Positions 1-11,079 of a stretch of DNA of 64,000 nucleotides are shown here, in pieces; position 1 is the first letter of the stretch; each line of letters starts with the position of its first letter. The notes below the pieces were generated by a model. That model saw nothing but the letters and a program-made list of their open reading frames with translations. It was not told where the DNA came from and searched no databases. Where the stretch lies: contig JAJPKR010000027.1 in NCBI GenBank assembly GCA_021323595.1, forward strand, positions 1 to 64,000. Reading direction: 5' to 3'. A program made the translations under genes and the position numbers. This DNA is from Terriglobia bacterium (lineage in GTDB: Bacteria; Acidobacteriota; Terriglobia; Terriglobales; SCQP01).

Positions 1-537
1 CAAGACGTCGAGCGCGGCCAGCGGTTCGTCGGCCACGATCAGCCGCGGCCGCGGCGCGATGGCGCGCGCGATCGCCAAGCGTTGCCGCTCGCCGCCGCTG
101 AACTGGTGCGGATAGTGCCGCGCGCGCCCGGGATCGATCCCCACCGCGGCCAGCAGTTCCGCCGCCCGGCGCGCGCGCGCCGCCGCCCCGCGGACGGCGG
201 GATCGCGCGCCAGCGCCAACGCTTCGGTCACGATCTCGCTGGCGCGCCAGCGAGGGTCCAACGAAGTGCCGGGATCCTGGAAAATGCCCTGGGGACGCGC
301 GAGACGTGAAGGCGCCCGCTCCGCTCCATTCCATAGAATCCGGCCCTCGTCGGGCGCGAGAATGCCCAGCGCGTTCCGCCCCAGCGTCGTCTTGCCTCCG
401 CCCGATTCGCCGGCGATCGCCAGGGTTTCTCCGGGCGCCACGGCCAAGGAAACGGCACGCAGCGCGGTGACCCGGCGGCCGCGCGCCCGAAAAGTCTTGG
501 AAACGCCGCGGAACTCGAGCAGCGGAGGCGCCGTCAT
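1..537 (-). CDS. Peptide ABC transporter ATPase (DppF/OppF-like), 3' end outside window
   Basis: This is the second ATPase of the peptide importer encoded to its right; it would hydrolyse ATP at the cytoplasmic face of the two permeases. Only the first 179 codons lie in the window and the reading frame runs off the left edge. Visible motifs are the Walker A GESGGGKT, the ABC signature FSGGERQR and the Walker B region LIVADEP. The ATG at 537 overlaps the TGA of the preceding ATPase (ATGA), so the two are probably translationally coupled. Substrate specificity cannot be read from the ATPase. Some family members are annotated for nickel or glutathione instead of peptides. Confidence 0.9.
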   Translation of the reverse strand, partial: MTAPPLLEFRGVSKTFRARGRRVTALRAVSLAVAPGETLAIAGESGGGKTTLGRNALGILAPDEGRILWNGAERAPSRLARPQGIFQDPGTSLDPRWRASEIVTEALALARDPAVRGAAARARRAAELLAAVGIDPGRARHYPHQFSGGERQRLAIARAIAPRPRLIVADEPLAALDVL

Positions 538-1358
538 GGCGCTATCTCCGAGGCGGCGCGCGCGCCCAGAACCGGCGAGGCCGCCAGCAGGGCGCGCGTG
601 TATTCGCTGGCCGGTTTCGCAAGGAGTTGCGCCGCCGGTCCCGCTTCGGCGAGCGTGCCTTCGTGCAGCACGACGATCGCATCCGCCAGCGCGGCGGCCA
701 CCGCCAAATCGTGGGTGATGAGTAGAATCGCCATGTCGAAAAACGTAGCCGCCGCCCGGAAAAGTGCCCGCACCTGCGCGGCGGCGCTCCCATCCAGCGC
801 CGTGGTCGGCTCATCGGCCAGCAGCAGGCGCGGCCGCGGCAGCAGCGCACTGGCGATCAACACCCGCTGGCGTTCGCCGCCGGAAAGTTGAAACGGATAA
901 CTGGCCAGGCAGCGGTTTGGCTCAGCGATCGCGAGATCGGCGAGCAACGCCTCCATCTGCCGCCGCGCCTCCCGCCGCGGACAAGCGCGCGGCAGCGCTT
1001 CCCGCATCTGCGCGGCGATTGTGCGGCGCGGATCGAGCGCCGCCAGGGTTTCCTGGGGAATCCAGGCGATTTGCTCCCCGCGCAGCCGCCGCAGCCGGCG
1101 CTCGCCGGCGGCGAGCAGGTTTACCGGCTCGCCATCGCTGTCGGCGCGAAAGCGCGCCTGGCCGGCGGCGCGAACGCCGGGCGGCAGCAACCCCAAGAGC
1201 GACAGCGCGGTCAGTGTCTTGCCGCTCCCCGACGGGCCGGCCAGCGCCACGATGGCGCCCCCGGGGATCGCGAACGTCAAGTCCCGCACGATCAGGCGGC
1301 GATGGCCGCCCGCGCGCAGCTCGACGGTGAGCCCTTCGACCTCGAGCCGCGCCGCCAT
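534..1358 (-). CDS. Peptide ABC transporter ATPase (DppD/OppD-like)
   Basis: First ATPase of the dipeptide/oligopeptide importer, 274 aa, a little short for the OppD family (about 320 aa). Walker A GPSGSGKT is near residues 40-47, followed by the signature LSGGERQR and the Walker B LLLADEP with the downstream switch histidine in LLITHDL. The start abuts the stop of the permease gene at 1359, and the stop overlaps the next ATPase start by four bases, so the unit reads permease-permease-ATPase-ATPase. The shortness comes from a reduced C-terminal extension; the oligopeptide-type cysteine cluster seen in some relatives is not obvious here. Confidence 0.93.
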   Translation of the reverse strand: MAARLEVEGLTVELRAGGHRRLIVRDLTFAIPGGAIVALAGPSGSGKTLTALSLLGLLPPGVRAAGQARFRADSDGEPVNLLAAGERRLRRLRGEQIAWIPQETLAALDPRRTIAAQMREALPRACPRREARRQMEALLADLAIAEPNRCLASYPFQLSGGERQRVLIASALLPRPRLLLADEPTTALDGSAAAQVRALFRAAATFFDMAILLITHDLAVAAALADAIVVLHEGTLAEAGPAAQLLAKPASEYTRALLAASPVLGARAASEIAP

Positions 1359-2207
1359 CTACCCGGTCCTCCGGCGCGCCTGGGAAAAGGCATAGAGATT
1401 CAGGCATGTCACCACTGGCACCAGCACCAGCAGCGGCGAGTACAGCCACCAGGCGCGGCTCGCGAGCGCTATATCCTTGAGCGGCAGCAGCATGTTGCCC
1501 CAGCTCGGCAGCGGCGGGGGCACGCCCAACCCGACCAAAGAGAGGCTGACTTCCACGGTGGCGGCGGCGGCAAACAGCAGCGCGAAATAGGTCGCCGCCA
1601 GCGGCGCCAGATTGGGCAGCACGTGGCGGCGCAGGAGGTAGAGCCGGCCGCCGCCCATTGCGCGCGCGGCGGTGATGAAGTCGCGGCGCAGCAGGTCGCG
1701 CGCGGCGCCGCGCAGCACCCACGCCGGCACCGCCCACGAGCCGGCGGCGAAGAGCGCCACCAAGACCGCGAGAATGACCCACCGCGGCGAGTCCAGCGGC
1801 AGCGCCGCGCGCACCGCGATCAGCATGAATAGCCAGGGCAGGCTGCGAGTCAGCTCGCCCAACCAGCGCAGCGCGCCGTCGGCGGCCGCCGAGCCGACCG
1901 AGAGCAAGGCCGCCGGCAACGCCACCAGCAATGCCGCCCACGCCATCGCCAGCGACAGCAGCAGCGAAACGCGGCAGGCCACCAGCAAGCGCGACAGCTC
2001 GTCGCGCCCAAACTGATCCGTGCCGAGCCAGTGCGCGCCGCCCGCCGTGCCGGGGGCCGCCGCCGCGCAGTCGCGGCAAGGCGCGATCAAGATCGCCGCG
2101 CGATCCTGGTGATTGTAGGCGTAAGGGGCGAAGACCGGACCCGCGAGCGCCAGCAGCGCCCAAGCGGCGACGGCAGCGAAGGCCCAGAACCGGCGCGACG
2201 CCAGCAT
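1359..2207 (-). CDS. Peptide ABC transporter permease (DppC/OppC-like)
   Basis: Inner-membrane permease of 282 aa. It has the N-terminal helix and periplasmic segment typical of DppC, including HWLGTDQFGRDELSRLL, the conserved segment just before the transport domain. The EAA-type loop that contacts the ATPase is RDFITAARAMGGGRLYLLRR. I chose the ATG at 2207 because it overlaps the stop of the upstream permease by one base (TGATG) and because homologues begin with a short basic segment before the first helix. The protein ends directly before the ATPase gene. Confidence 0.92.
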   Translation of the reverse strand: MLASRRFWAFAAVAAWALLALAGPVFAPYAYNHQDRAAILIAPCRDCAAAAPGTAGGAHWLGTDQFGRDELSRLLVACRVSLLLSLAMAWAALLVALPAALLSVGSAAADGALRWLGELTRSLPWLFMLIAVRAALPLDSPRWVILAVLVALFAAGSWAVPAWVLRGAARDLLRRDFITAARAMGGGRLYLLRRHVLPNLAPLAATYFALLFAAAATVEVSLSLVGLGVPPPLPSWGNMLLPLKDIALASRAWWLYSPLLVLVPVVTCLNLYAFSQARRRTG

Positions 2208-3190
2208 CAGACTTCGCCTTCCAACCGCAGCCGCGGATTGGTCCAAAGTTGCAGCAGGTCGGAGACGATGCCGGTCGCGATCACCAACAAGCTGGTGAGT
2301 AAGACGATGGCCGACAGCAGCGGCAGATCCCGTTGCGCGGCGGCGGAGACTGCGAGCTGCCCCAGCCCCGGCCAGCCGAGCAGCGTCTCGACGATCACGG
2401 TGTCCACCAAGAGCTGCGTGACGGTCAGCGAACCCAGCGGAATCAGCGTATCGAAGGTATTGGGCACCACGTGCTTCCACAGCACGCGGGCGCGGCTGAG
2501 GCCGCGGGCGCGCGCGGCGACGACGAAAGGCTGGCCCAGCGCGGTCTGCAAGGCTTGCGCGGTTTGTAAATACAGCGCGGGGATGAATTCGCAGGCCAGG
2601 ACCGCCGCCGCCAGCCAGGGCCATGTCGCCGCTCTCCCGCCGCCGAAATCCGCCAGCCCGGCCAGCCAGGCGACGGGCGCCACGATCAGCGCGACGACGG
2701 CCACGAAGCCCACCGGCAATGAGGACCAGGCGGCGGCCAGCGCGCCGCTCACTCCGTGCAGCAGCCCGCCCCAGCGGGAATGCGCCAGCAGCGCCTCACT
2801 CAATGCCCAGAAGAGCGCCAGCAGCCACGCCAGCACGAACGCCAGCCCCAGCAGCCGCAGCGTCGCGGGCGCGCGCTCGCGCAACAGGCTCGCCACCGGC
2901 CGATGAAACGCCAACGAATAACCCAGTTTGCCGCGCTCCAGGCCCGTCGCCCAGGCGCGCAAGCGCGCCGTCACGCCGCTCTGCGCCGCGTAGCGCGCGC
3001 GCAGCGCGGCCAGCGTCGCCGGCGGGATCGCGGGATCCAGCTCCAATTGCGTGAACGCATCCCCGGGTGTCATTGCGGACAGGGCAAAACACACCAGCAA
3101 AGATGCGATGATCGTCGCGAACAGGGTCGCCATGCGGCCCGCGACGCGACGAATGCGCCAAGACGCCATGAGCGAGAGTGAAGCCAGCAT
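2207..3190 (-). CDS. Peptide ABC transporter permease (DppB/OppB-like)
   Basis: First permease of the importer, 327 aa, with about six predicted membrane helices and the EAA-type loop FVVAARARGLSRARVLWKHV, which couples to the ATPases. The N-terminal part carries the long periplasmic segment after helix 1 (residues about 40-110) that is typical of DppB. The ATG at 3190 has a short AGG just ahead of it; an internal ATG at 3169 is an alternative. The start region overlaps the start region of the divergent binding-protein gene, so this gene's promoter would have to lie inside that coding region. Confidence 0.9.
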   Translation of the reverse strand: MLASLSLMASWRIRRVAGRMATLFATIIASLLVCFALSAMTPGDAFTQLELDPAIPPATLAALRARYAAQSGVTARLRAWATGLERGKLGYSLAFHRPVASLLRERAPATLRLLGLAFVLAWLLALFWALSEALLAHSRWGGLLHGVSGALAAAWSSLPVGFVAVVALIVAPVAWLAGLADFGGGRAATWPWLAAAVLACEFIPALYLQTAQALQTALGQPFVVAARARGLSRARVLWKHVVPNTFDTLIPLGSLTVTQLLVDTVIVETLLGWPGLGQLAVSAAAQRDLPLLSAIVLLTSLLVIATGIVSDLLQLWTNPRLRLEGEV

Positions 3191-4952
3191 AGCCTATCGG
3201 GCGACGAAGGTCAGCGACAAAGCTCGTGCCGCTACGAGCGCGGCGCGGAACCGGCGGCGGCGCGGGCGCGCGCTGGCGATCGCCAGCGCGTTCGTGGTCT
3301 TTGCGCTGGGCGGCGCGCCGCGCTGCGCCTCCGCCGCGGCCGCCGCCGGGGCGCCGTCGCCACGTCGCGGCGGCATCTTGACGATTCCCGAAGCTTCGGC
3401 GCCGCTGACCTTCAACCCCGTTTTCGCGCAAGACAACGTTTCGCGCCTGGCGGCCAGCCTCACCATGGCCGACTTGATGCACATCAACCCGGTCACCGAG
3501 CAAGTCGAGCCGGAGCTGGCGCTGCGCGTCATCCACCAGACGCCGCTGCGCTGGCGCATCGAGCTGCGGCGCGGCGTGCGCTTCAGCGATGGCGCGCCAT
3601 TCACCGCCGAGGACGTCGTCTTCAGCTTCGACGTCTACACCGATCCCAAGCTGGCCGCGCCGCAGCGCGCGCTGCTGGTGTTTCACGGCGCGCCGGTTCG
3701 CGCGCGCGCGCTCGACGCCTACACCGTCGAGCTGACCCTGCCCTCGCCCGACGCCGTCGGCGATCGGCTCTTCGACAGCCTGTGGATGCTGCCCCGGCAC
3801 CGCCTGGATGCGGCCTTTCGCGCCGGCCAGCTCAGCACCGCATGGGGCTTGGCGACGCCGCCGCCCGAGCTCGCGGGGCTGGGGCCGTTCGCGCTGCGCC
3901 GCTATGATCCCGGCCGGGCGCTGGTCTTCGCGCGCAATCCCTTCTATTGGCGCCGCGACGCGGGCGGCCAACCGCTGCCCTATCTCGATCAAATCCGCCT
4001 CGGCATCGTGCCCGACGCCAACCTGCGCACCGCGCTCTTCCTGCGCGGACAGGTGGACGGGCTCCCCTCCGTGCGCACCGAAGATCTGCCGCTGCTCGCC
4101 CATCGCGCCGGCCTGCGCGTGCTCGATGCCGGACCGAGCTTGCAGCCGGAAACGCTGCTTTTCAATCTCAACGAAGTGGCCGGCCATGCCGCCCTGCAAC
4201 ACCGCCAGAGCTGGTTCGCGCGCCGGGAATTTCGCCAGGGCGTCTCCGCCGCCATTGACCGCGCCAACCTGGCCGCCAATGTCTACGGCGGCAAAGCCCA
4301 AGGCCTCAACACGCTCACCAGTCCTGCCGAGCGCGGCTGGGCCGACGGCCGGCCGGCGCCGGCGCGCGATGACGCCGCCGCGCGGCACGACTTCTTGGCC
4401 GCCGGCCTTCACTACCGCGACGACGGCCTCTATGACGCATCCGGCCAACCCGTGGCTTTCTCGCTGATCGTGCCCGCCACGAACGCGCAACGGCAGAAGA
4501 TCGCCGTCTTCATTCAAGAAGACTTGCGCCGCGTGGGCATCCCCGTCTCCGTCGTGCCGCTCGACTTCGATACCTACGTGGATCGACTACTGCACCGCCG
4601 CGACTATGACGCCGCGCTGCTCGGGCTTTCTTTCCCCGATGCCGATCCCAACGTGGAAGCGGCGATCTGGCCGCTCGACGGCGCGCTGCACGTCTGGGAC
4701 TTGCAGCCGCGCCAGCCGCGTGTATGGGAGCGCGAGCTCGATCGTTTGTTCGCGCGCCAGCGCGTCGCGCTCGATCCCCAGCGCCGCCGGCTCATCTACC
4801 GCCGCATCCAAGCCATCGAACGCGAAGAGCTGCCGCTGATCCCGCTGGTCACGCCGGATGTGGTCGTCGCCGTCAAATCCGGACTGCAAGGCGTCGAACC
4901 CGGCGTCTTGGCGCCGCATCTACTTTGGAACGCCGCTACCTTGCACTGGTAG
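3168..4952 (+). CDS. Extracellular peptide-binding protein (SBP family 5)
   Basis: Periplasmic solute-binding protein that would deliver peptides to the divergent permease/ATPase genes. The ATG at 3168 gives 594 aa with an arginine-rich n-region (around residues 18-34), a hydrophobic core and an alanine-rich cleavage region, a plausible signal peptide. The mature part shows the family-5 hallmark FSDGAPFTAEDVVFS and later NPFYWRRD. There is no lipobox cysteine in the usual place. No convincing ribosome binding site precedes any candidate start, and the reading frame is open further upstream to 3051, so the N-terminus is uncertain. The gene is convergent with the TPR-like gene at 4999. Confidence 0.88.
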   Translation: MSESEASIAYRATKVSDKARAATSAARNRRRRGRALAIASAFVVFALGGAPRCASAAAAAGAPSPRRGGILTIPEASAPLTFNPVFAQDNVSRLAASLTMADLMHINPVTEQVEPELALRVIHQTPLRWRIELRRGVRFSDGAPFTAEDVVFSFDVYTDPKLAAPQRALLVFHGAPVRARALDAYTVELTLPSPDAVGDRLFDSLWMLPRHRLDAAFRAGQLSTAWGLATPPPELAGLGPFALRRYDPGRALVFARNPFYWRRDAGGQPLPYLDQIRLGIVPDANLRTALFLRGQVDGLPSVRTEDLPLLAHRAGLRVLDAGPSLQPETLLFNLNEVAGHAALQHRQSWFARREFRQGVSAAIDRANLAANVYGGKAQGLNTLTSPAERGWADGRPAPARDDAAARHDFLAAGLHYRDDGLYDASGQPVAFSLIVPATNAQRQKIAVFIQEDLRRVGIPVSVVPLDFDTYVDRLLHRRDYDAALLGLSFPDADPNVEAAIWPLDGALHVWDLQPRQPRVWERELDRLFARQRVALDPQRRRLIYRRIQAIEREELPLIPLVTPDVVVAVKSGLQGVEPGVLAPHLLWNAATLHW

Positions 4953-4998
4953 CCGCCCCGCCTGCTGCCCGCGCTCCCACCGGTCCCCCGGGGGGCGC

Positions 4999-5604
4999 CT
5001 AGCGCATGCTGTGGCCGCGGGCGTGCGCGGTTTCCAGCGCCGCCGCCTGGCATGCGCGCGTGGCATAGAGCCCGCCCGAAGCGCAGAGGCGTTGGAACAG
5101 CGGTTCGGCCGCGGCGACTTGATTGGCGCGCACCAGCGCCACCGCGCGATACCAATCGGCGCTCTGCGCCAGCGACCCCGAGGCCAGCTCGGAGGCGCGC
5201 GCGAAGCTCGCTGCCGCCGCCTGATTGTCGCCGAGAAAGAGCCGGCTCACGCCGAGATAGAACCACGGCTCCGGTTGCCCGGGCGAGGAACGCGCCACCG
5301 CCGCCAGCGCCTGCGCCGCCGCCCGGTAACGATCGTCGCGATAGAGCAGCAGCGCGCGCGCGAGCGGCGCCTGGGAAGCGGCAATGGAAACCGCCACCGG
5401 CGGCTTATCCACCTGAAAGACCGCCGCCGCCGTCAGCCGCGCCGTGGACACAGGCTGTGCGGGCGAGAGGCGCGTGGCCTCCAGCCGCCAAACCACCACG
5501 CTCGCCACCATGGCGAAGATCAAGGCCGCAGCCACCAGCACGATGGGCAGCCAGAGCGACCGCCAGGAACCCGCGGTAACCGAAGATGGAGAATTAGCCG
5601 CCAC
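4999..5604 (-). CDS. Membrane-anchored TPR-like protein
   Basis: A 201-aa protein with a single hydrophobic helix at about residues 18-41 and a C-terminal alpha-helical region that reads as two or three tetratricopeptide-like repeats (PWFYLGVSRLFLGDNQAAAA, then a related stretch). Topology suggests a short cytoplasmic N-terminus and a periplasmic repeat domain, which would make it a scaffold. It starts ten bases after the HD hydrolase gene and is the last gene of the run nuoB-HD-TPR. I cannot assign a partner; a role in assembling or stabilising an envelope complex is only a guess. Confidence 0.72.
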   Translation of the reverse strand: MAANSPSSVTAGSWRSLWLPIVLVAAALIFAMVASVVVWRLEATRLSPAQPVSTARLTAAAVFQVDKPPVAVSIAASQAPLARALLLYRDDRYRAAAQALAAVARSSPGQPEPWFYLGVSRLFLGDNQAAAASFARASELASGSLAQSADWYRAVALVRANQVAAAEPLFQRLCASGGLYATRACQAAALETAHARGHSMR

Positions 5605-5614
5605 GAATCTCGGA

Positions 5615-6184
5615 TCAGACGCCGGCGGCGCCGGCCAAACCCAGCGCGGGCGCGGCGGCGCGCATAGCGTCGAGACAAACTTGGATGTGCTCGTCCAGGC
5701 TCACTCCCAACTGCTCGGCGCCCGCATAAATGTCCTCGCGGTGCACGGAGCGGGCGAACGCCTTGTCCTTGAGCTTCTTTTTTACGCTCGCCACTTCCAC
5801 CTCGTTCAGGCTCTTATTCGGCTTGACCAAGGCGCAGGCGGTGAGAAAGCCGGCCAACTCGTCGCAGGCGAACAGGCTCTTTTCCATCGGCGTGACCCGG
5901 GCAACGTTCATGTAGTCCGCGTGCGAGAGGATCGCGCGGCGGATATCCTCGGGCCAGCCGAGCTGCGTCAAAATCTCGTTGCCCTTTTGTGGATGGTCGG
6001 GGGGATCGGGCCAGCGCTCGTAGTCGAAATCGTGCAGCAAGCCGGTGACCGCCCAGCGCTCCTCGTCCTCGCCGAAGCGGCGCGCGTAGGCGCGCATGCA
6101 CGCCTCCACCGCCAGCGCATGCTTGCGCAAGCTGGGCGACTGCGTGTACTCGTGAAGCAACTCCAGGGCTGCCGCGCGGTCCAT
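5615..6184 (-). CDS. HD-domain hydrolase
   Basis: A soluble 189-aa protein of the HD superfamily, metal-dependent phosphohydrolases that often act on nucleotides. Metal ligands visible are H22, the HD pair at 51-52 (GLLHDFDYERWP), H64 and H88 (ILSHADYM). The arrangement matches the short stand-alone HDIG-type proteins found widely in bacteria. It begins three bases after the nuoB stop, which implies co-transcription, yet no HD protein is a known complex I component. The true substrate cannot be predicted from sequence. Confidence 0.85.
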   Translation of the reverse strand: MDRAAALELLHEYTQSPSLRKHALAVEACMRAYARRFGEDEERWAVTGLLHDFDYERWPDPPDHPQKGNEILTQLGWPEDIRRAILSHADYMNVARVTPMEKSLFACDELAGFLTACALVKPNKSLNEVEVASVKKKLKDKAFARSVHREDIYAGAEQLGVSLDEHIQVCLDAMRAAAPALGLAGAAGV

Positions 6185-6187
6185 TGA

Positions 6188-6751
6188 TCAGGGCAAGTTG
6201 AGGGCGCGCTTGAGGCTGCCGCGCTCGGCGTCGATTTTTTTCTGCAGCATCAAGATCGCGTAGATCAACTGCTCGGGCCGCGGCGGGCACCCGGGCACGT
6301 ACACGTCGATCGGAATCACCTGGTTGACGCCCTGTACCAACGCGTAGTTGTTGTACACGCCGCCGGAGGTGGCGCAGGCGCCCATGCTGATGGCGTATTT
6401 CGGCTCCGGCATCTGCTCGTAGAGCTGCTTGATCACCGGCGCCATCTTGTTCGACACGCGCCCGGCGATGATCATCAGATCCGATTGCCGCGGCGAGGGC
6501 CGGAAAACCTCGGCGCCGAAGCGCGCGATGTCGAAGCGCGACGCCGACATGGACATCATTTCGATGGCGCAGCAGGCCAGCCCGAACGTCATCGGCCAAA
6601 TCGAGTTCTTGCGCACCCAATTGATCGCCCGGTCGATCGTCGTCAGCACCACGCCTTCGTGCTGCTGGCTGCCATAGAAGACCTCTTGTACGCCCGCCGG
6701 CCGATAGTCGTGCGGATCGAGATTTTGGTAGCGCTCGCTGCCGAGGCTCAT
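6188..6751 (-). CDS. nuoB: NADH-quinone oxidoreductase subunit B
   Basis: NuoB carries the terminal iron-sulfur cluster N2 of respiratory complex I and passes electrons to quinone. The protein is 187 aa. The N2 ligands are present: the tandem pair C60-C61 in [11 protein letters not shown]126 in GACATSGG and C155 in [10 protein letters not shown] start it at the ATG at 6751 because GGGAGAA lies seven bases upstream, although the frame is open to 6826. None of the other thirteen subunits is nearby on either side; the downstream genes are an HD hydrolase and a TPR-like protein. Confidence 0.95.
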   Translation of the reverse strand: MSLGSERYQNLDPHDYRPAGVQEVFYGSQQHEGVVLTTIDRAINWVRKNSIWPMTFGLACCAIEMMSMSASRFDIARFGAEVFRPSPRQSDLMIIAGRVSNKMAPVIKQLYEQMPEPKYAISMGACATSGGVYNNYALVQGVNQVIPIDVYVPGCPPRPEQLIYAILMLQKKIDAERGSLKRALNLP

Positions 6752-6874
6752 GAGTTTATTCTCCCACAACGATCCGGGAGACGGACATACGGGCGGGCGG
6801 GGCGGACACCGGCGGACGGAGGGCAAGCGCCGCGCGGCGGCAGCGCAGACGCCCCGCCGCGCCCTGCCCGCGTT

Positions 6875-9150
<2,276 letters not shown>

Positions 9151-9154
<4 letters not shown>

Positions 9155-9609
9155 TGCGCGCCTCCCTGCGCCGCCGCCTTGATCGCGGCGCGAATCCGCT
9201 GATAGGTCCCGCAACGGCAGATGTTGCCGCTCATGGCTTCCTCGATCTGCGCGTCGCTCGGGCGCGGATGCGCGCGCAGCAGCGCCACCGCCTGCATGAT
9301 CTGTCCCGCTTGGCAGTAGCCGCATTGCGGCACGTTTTCCGCGATCCAGGCGCGCTGCACCGGATGCAGCTCACCGTTCGCCAGCCCTTCGATGGTGACG
9401 ATCTCGCTGCCCGCCACCCGCGCCATCGAGGCAACGCACGAGCGAATCGGCCGGCCGTCTTGGTGGACGGTGCAAGCGCCGCAAAGCGCGGCGCCGCAGC
9501 CGAATTTCGTGCCCGTCAGTCGCAACTCATCGCGCAGATACCACAGCAGCGGCATATTGGGATCGCCGTTGAAACTGTAATCGCGACCGTTGACTTTGAT
9601 TCGCAGCAT
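9151..9609 (-). CDS. Molybdenum hydroxylase small subunit, two [2Fe-2S] clusters (IorA-like)
   Basis: Electron-transfer subunit of 152 aa with two [2Fe-2S] domains. The plant-ferredoxin-type cluster uses C38, C43, C46 and C58; the second, helical domain uses C96, C99, C131 and C133 (CGYCQAGQ and CRCGTYQRI). I chose the ATG at 9609 because AGGGG precedes it at normal distance and homologues begin with a short beta strand; the frame extends to 9678 without support. It is translationally coupled to the large subunit by an ATGA overlap. It lacks its own export signal and would travel with the Tat-targeted partner. Confidence 0.93.
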
Positions 9610-9739
9610 GGGGAAGCCCCTCAGGCTGAAGAAATTATCCGCCGCCGCGCCGCACGCGGCAAGCCGGAAATCGCACACAACTGGCCGAATGCGGTCGGCA
9701 GCCGGGAGCGGGCAGGGGTTGGCGAGCGTGCACCGATTT

Positions 9740-9755
9740 CGCCCGTGTGCGGGCG
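9740..9755. terminator. Short hairpin downstream of the MDR reductase
   Basis: CGCCCG and CGGGCG (six base pairs) flank a TGTG loop in the 246-base gap between the molybdenum hydroxylase small subunit and the zinc-type reductase gene. No U-tract follows on either strand, so this is at best a weak or Rho-assisted terminator for the reductase gene. The rest of the gap is GC-rich with no recognisable promoter. Confidence 0.3.
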
Positions 9756-9855
9756 CTTGGGCGGCGCGTCGAGGGTTCCCGGCGGCGCGTCAACGCTGGG
9801 GCGCCGACCGCGCCCGCGCCCCGCGACGCCAGGCCCAAACCCATTTCGCCGCGCC

Positions 9856-10884
9856 TTATGAGACCGACAGCACGACTTTCCCAAACTGCTGCTTTTCCTC
9901 GAGATACCGGTGCGCCGCGGTCGCTTCGGCCAGCGGGAAGACGCGATCCACAACCGGCCGCAGCTGTCCCGAGGCCACGAAAGGCAGTAGCTCGCGCAAC
10001 TCCGACCGCGAACCCATGTAAGAGCCCACGAAACGCAACTGCCGGGCAAAGAGGTGCCGCAGATCGAGCGTGGCTTGATGGCCGCTGGTGGCGCCGCAAG
10101 TGACCAGGGTGCCGCCGGAGGCCAACGCGCGCACGCTCTGTTCCCAGGTGGCTTGCCCGACGTGCTCGACGACCACATCCACGCCGCGGCTGGCGATCTT
10201 TTTGACCTCGGCGGCGAAGGTTTCGCGATAGTGGTCGAAGACGTAATCCGCGCCCAACTGGCGCGCCAGCTCCAGCTTGCGCTCGCCGCCGGCGGTGGCG
10301 AAGACGCGGCAATGAAAAAGCTTCGCGATCTGGACCGCCGCGCTGCCGACTCCGCTCGATGCCGCCAGCACCAGCACATCCTGGCCCGGCCGCAGCCCGG
10401 CGCGCGCGACCAGCATGTGCCAGGCGGTAAGAAATACCAGCGGCACAGCCGCGGCCTCCACGAAATCCAAGTTCGGCGGCATCGGCAAGGCGTTTTCCGC
10501 CGGCGCCTTGACGTATTGCGCGCACCCGCCATCCAACGCATAGCCCAGCACCGTGTAGTGGCGGCAGAAGTTCTCCTGGCAGGCGTCGCAAGCCGCGCAG
10601 TGGCCGCAGCTTACCCCCGGCGACAGCACCACCTTCTGACCCACGGCCAGATCCCGGACCCCTTCCCCCAGGGCGGCGATTTCGCCGGCCACGTCGCTGC
10701 CAGGAATGTGCGGCATGGGGATGCGCGCCCCGGGAATTCCCGCGCGCACGAAGAGATCGAGGTGATTGAGCGCGCAGGCGCGGACGCGCACCACCACTTC
10801 GCCGCAGCCGGCGACCGGATCGGGGGCCGCTTCGAAGCGCAGCACTTCCGGTCCGCCATGCTCGTGAAATCGGATCGCTTGCAT
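9856..10884 (-). CDS. Zinc-type MDR alcohol dehydrogenase / quinone reductase
   Basis: Medium-chain dehydrogenase/reductase of 342 aa, using NAD(P)H. The N-terminal GroES-like domain includes HIPGSDVAGEI and the structural-zinc cysteine set in CGHCAACDACQENFC. The Rossmann domain shows the quinone-reductase-like ASSGVGSAAVQIAK. Presence of both the four structural cysteines and this dinucleotide motif places it in the group often annotated as zinc-binding quinone oxidoreductase. The frame is open far upstream to 11760 but that extension is antisense to xdhC; the ATG at 10884 fits the family N-terminus. A role alongside the neighbouring molybdenum hydroxylase is possible but not shown. Confidence 0.9.
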   Translation of the reverse strand: MQAIRFHEHGGPEVLRFEAAPDPVAGCGEVVVRVRACALNHLDLFVRAGIPGARIPMPHIPGSDVAGEIAALGEGVRDLAVGQKVVLSPGVSCGHCAACDACQENFCRHYTVLGYALDGGCAQYVKAPAENALPMPPNLDFVEAAAVPLVFLTAWHMLVARAGLRPGQDVLVLAASSGVGSAAVQIAKLFHCRVFATAGGERKLELARQLGADYVFDHYRETFAAEVKKIASRGVDVVVEHVGQATWEQSVRALASGGTLVTCGATSGHQATLDLRHLFARQLRFVGSYMGSRSELRELLPFVASGQLRPVVDRVFPLAEATAAHRYLEEKQQFGKVVLSVS

Positions 10885-11079
10885 GACGCCAGAGTACGGC
10901 AGTTGACGGTGGACGGCCGGCGGCGGACGGCTGGCGGCGGGCCGGCGGGTGCCCTGGCGGCCCCGGGCGGCGCGTCCAGCCGGCCCCGGCGCCGGATTGC
11001 CGATCCCGGCTCCCCGGCCGCCGGCGCGCGGCGTGCTTCCGTTGTCCGCCTGCGGCCGGCGCCCGCTAAAATGGAGCCG

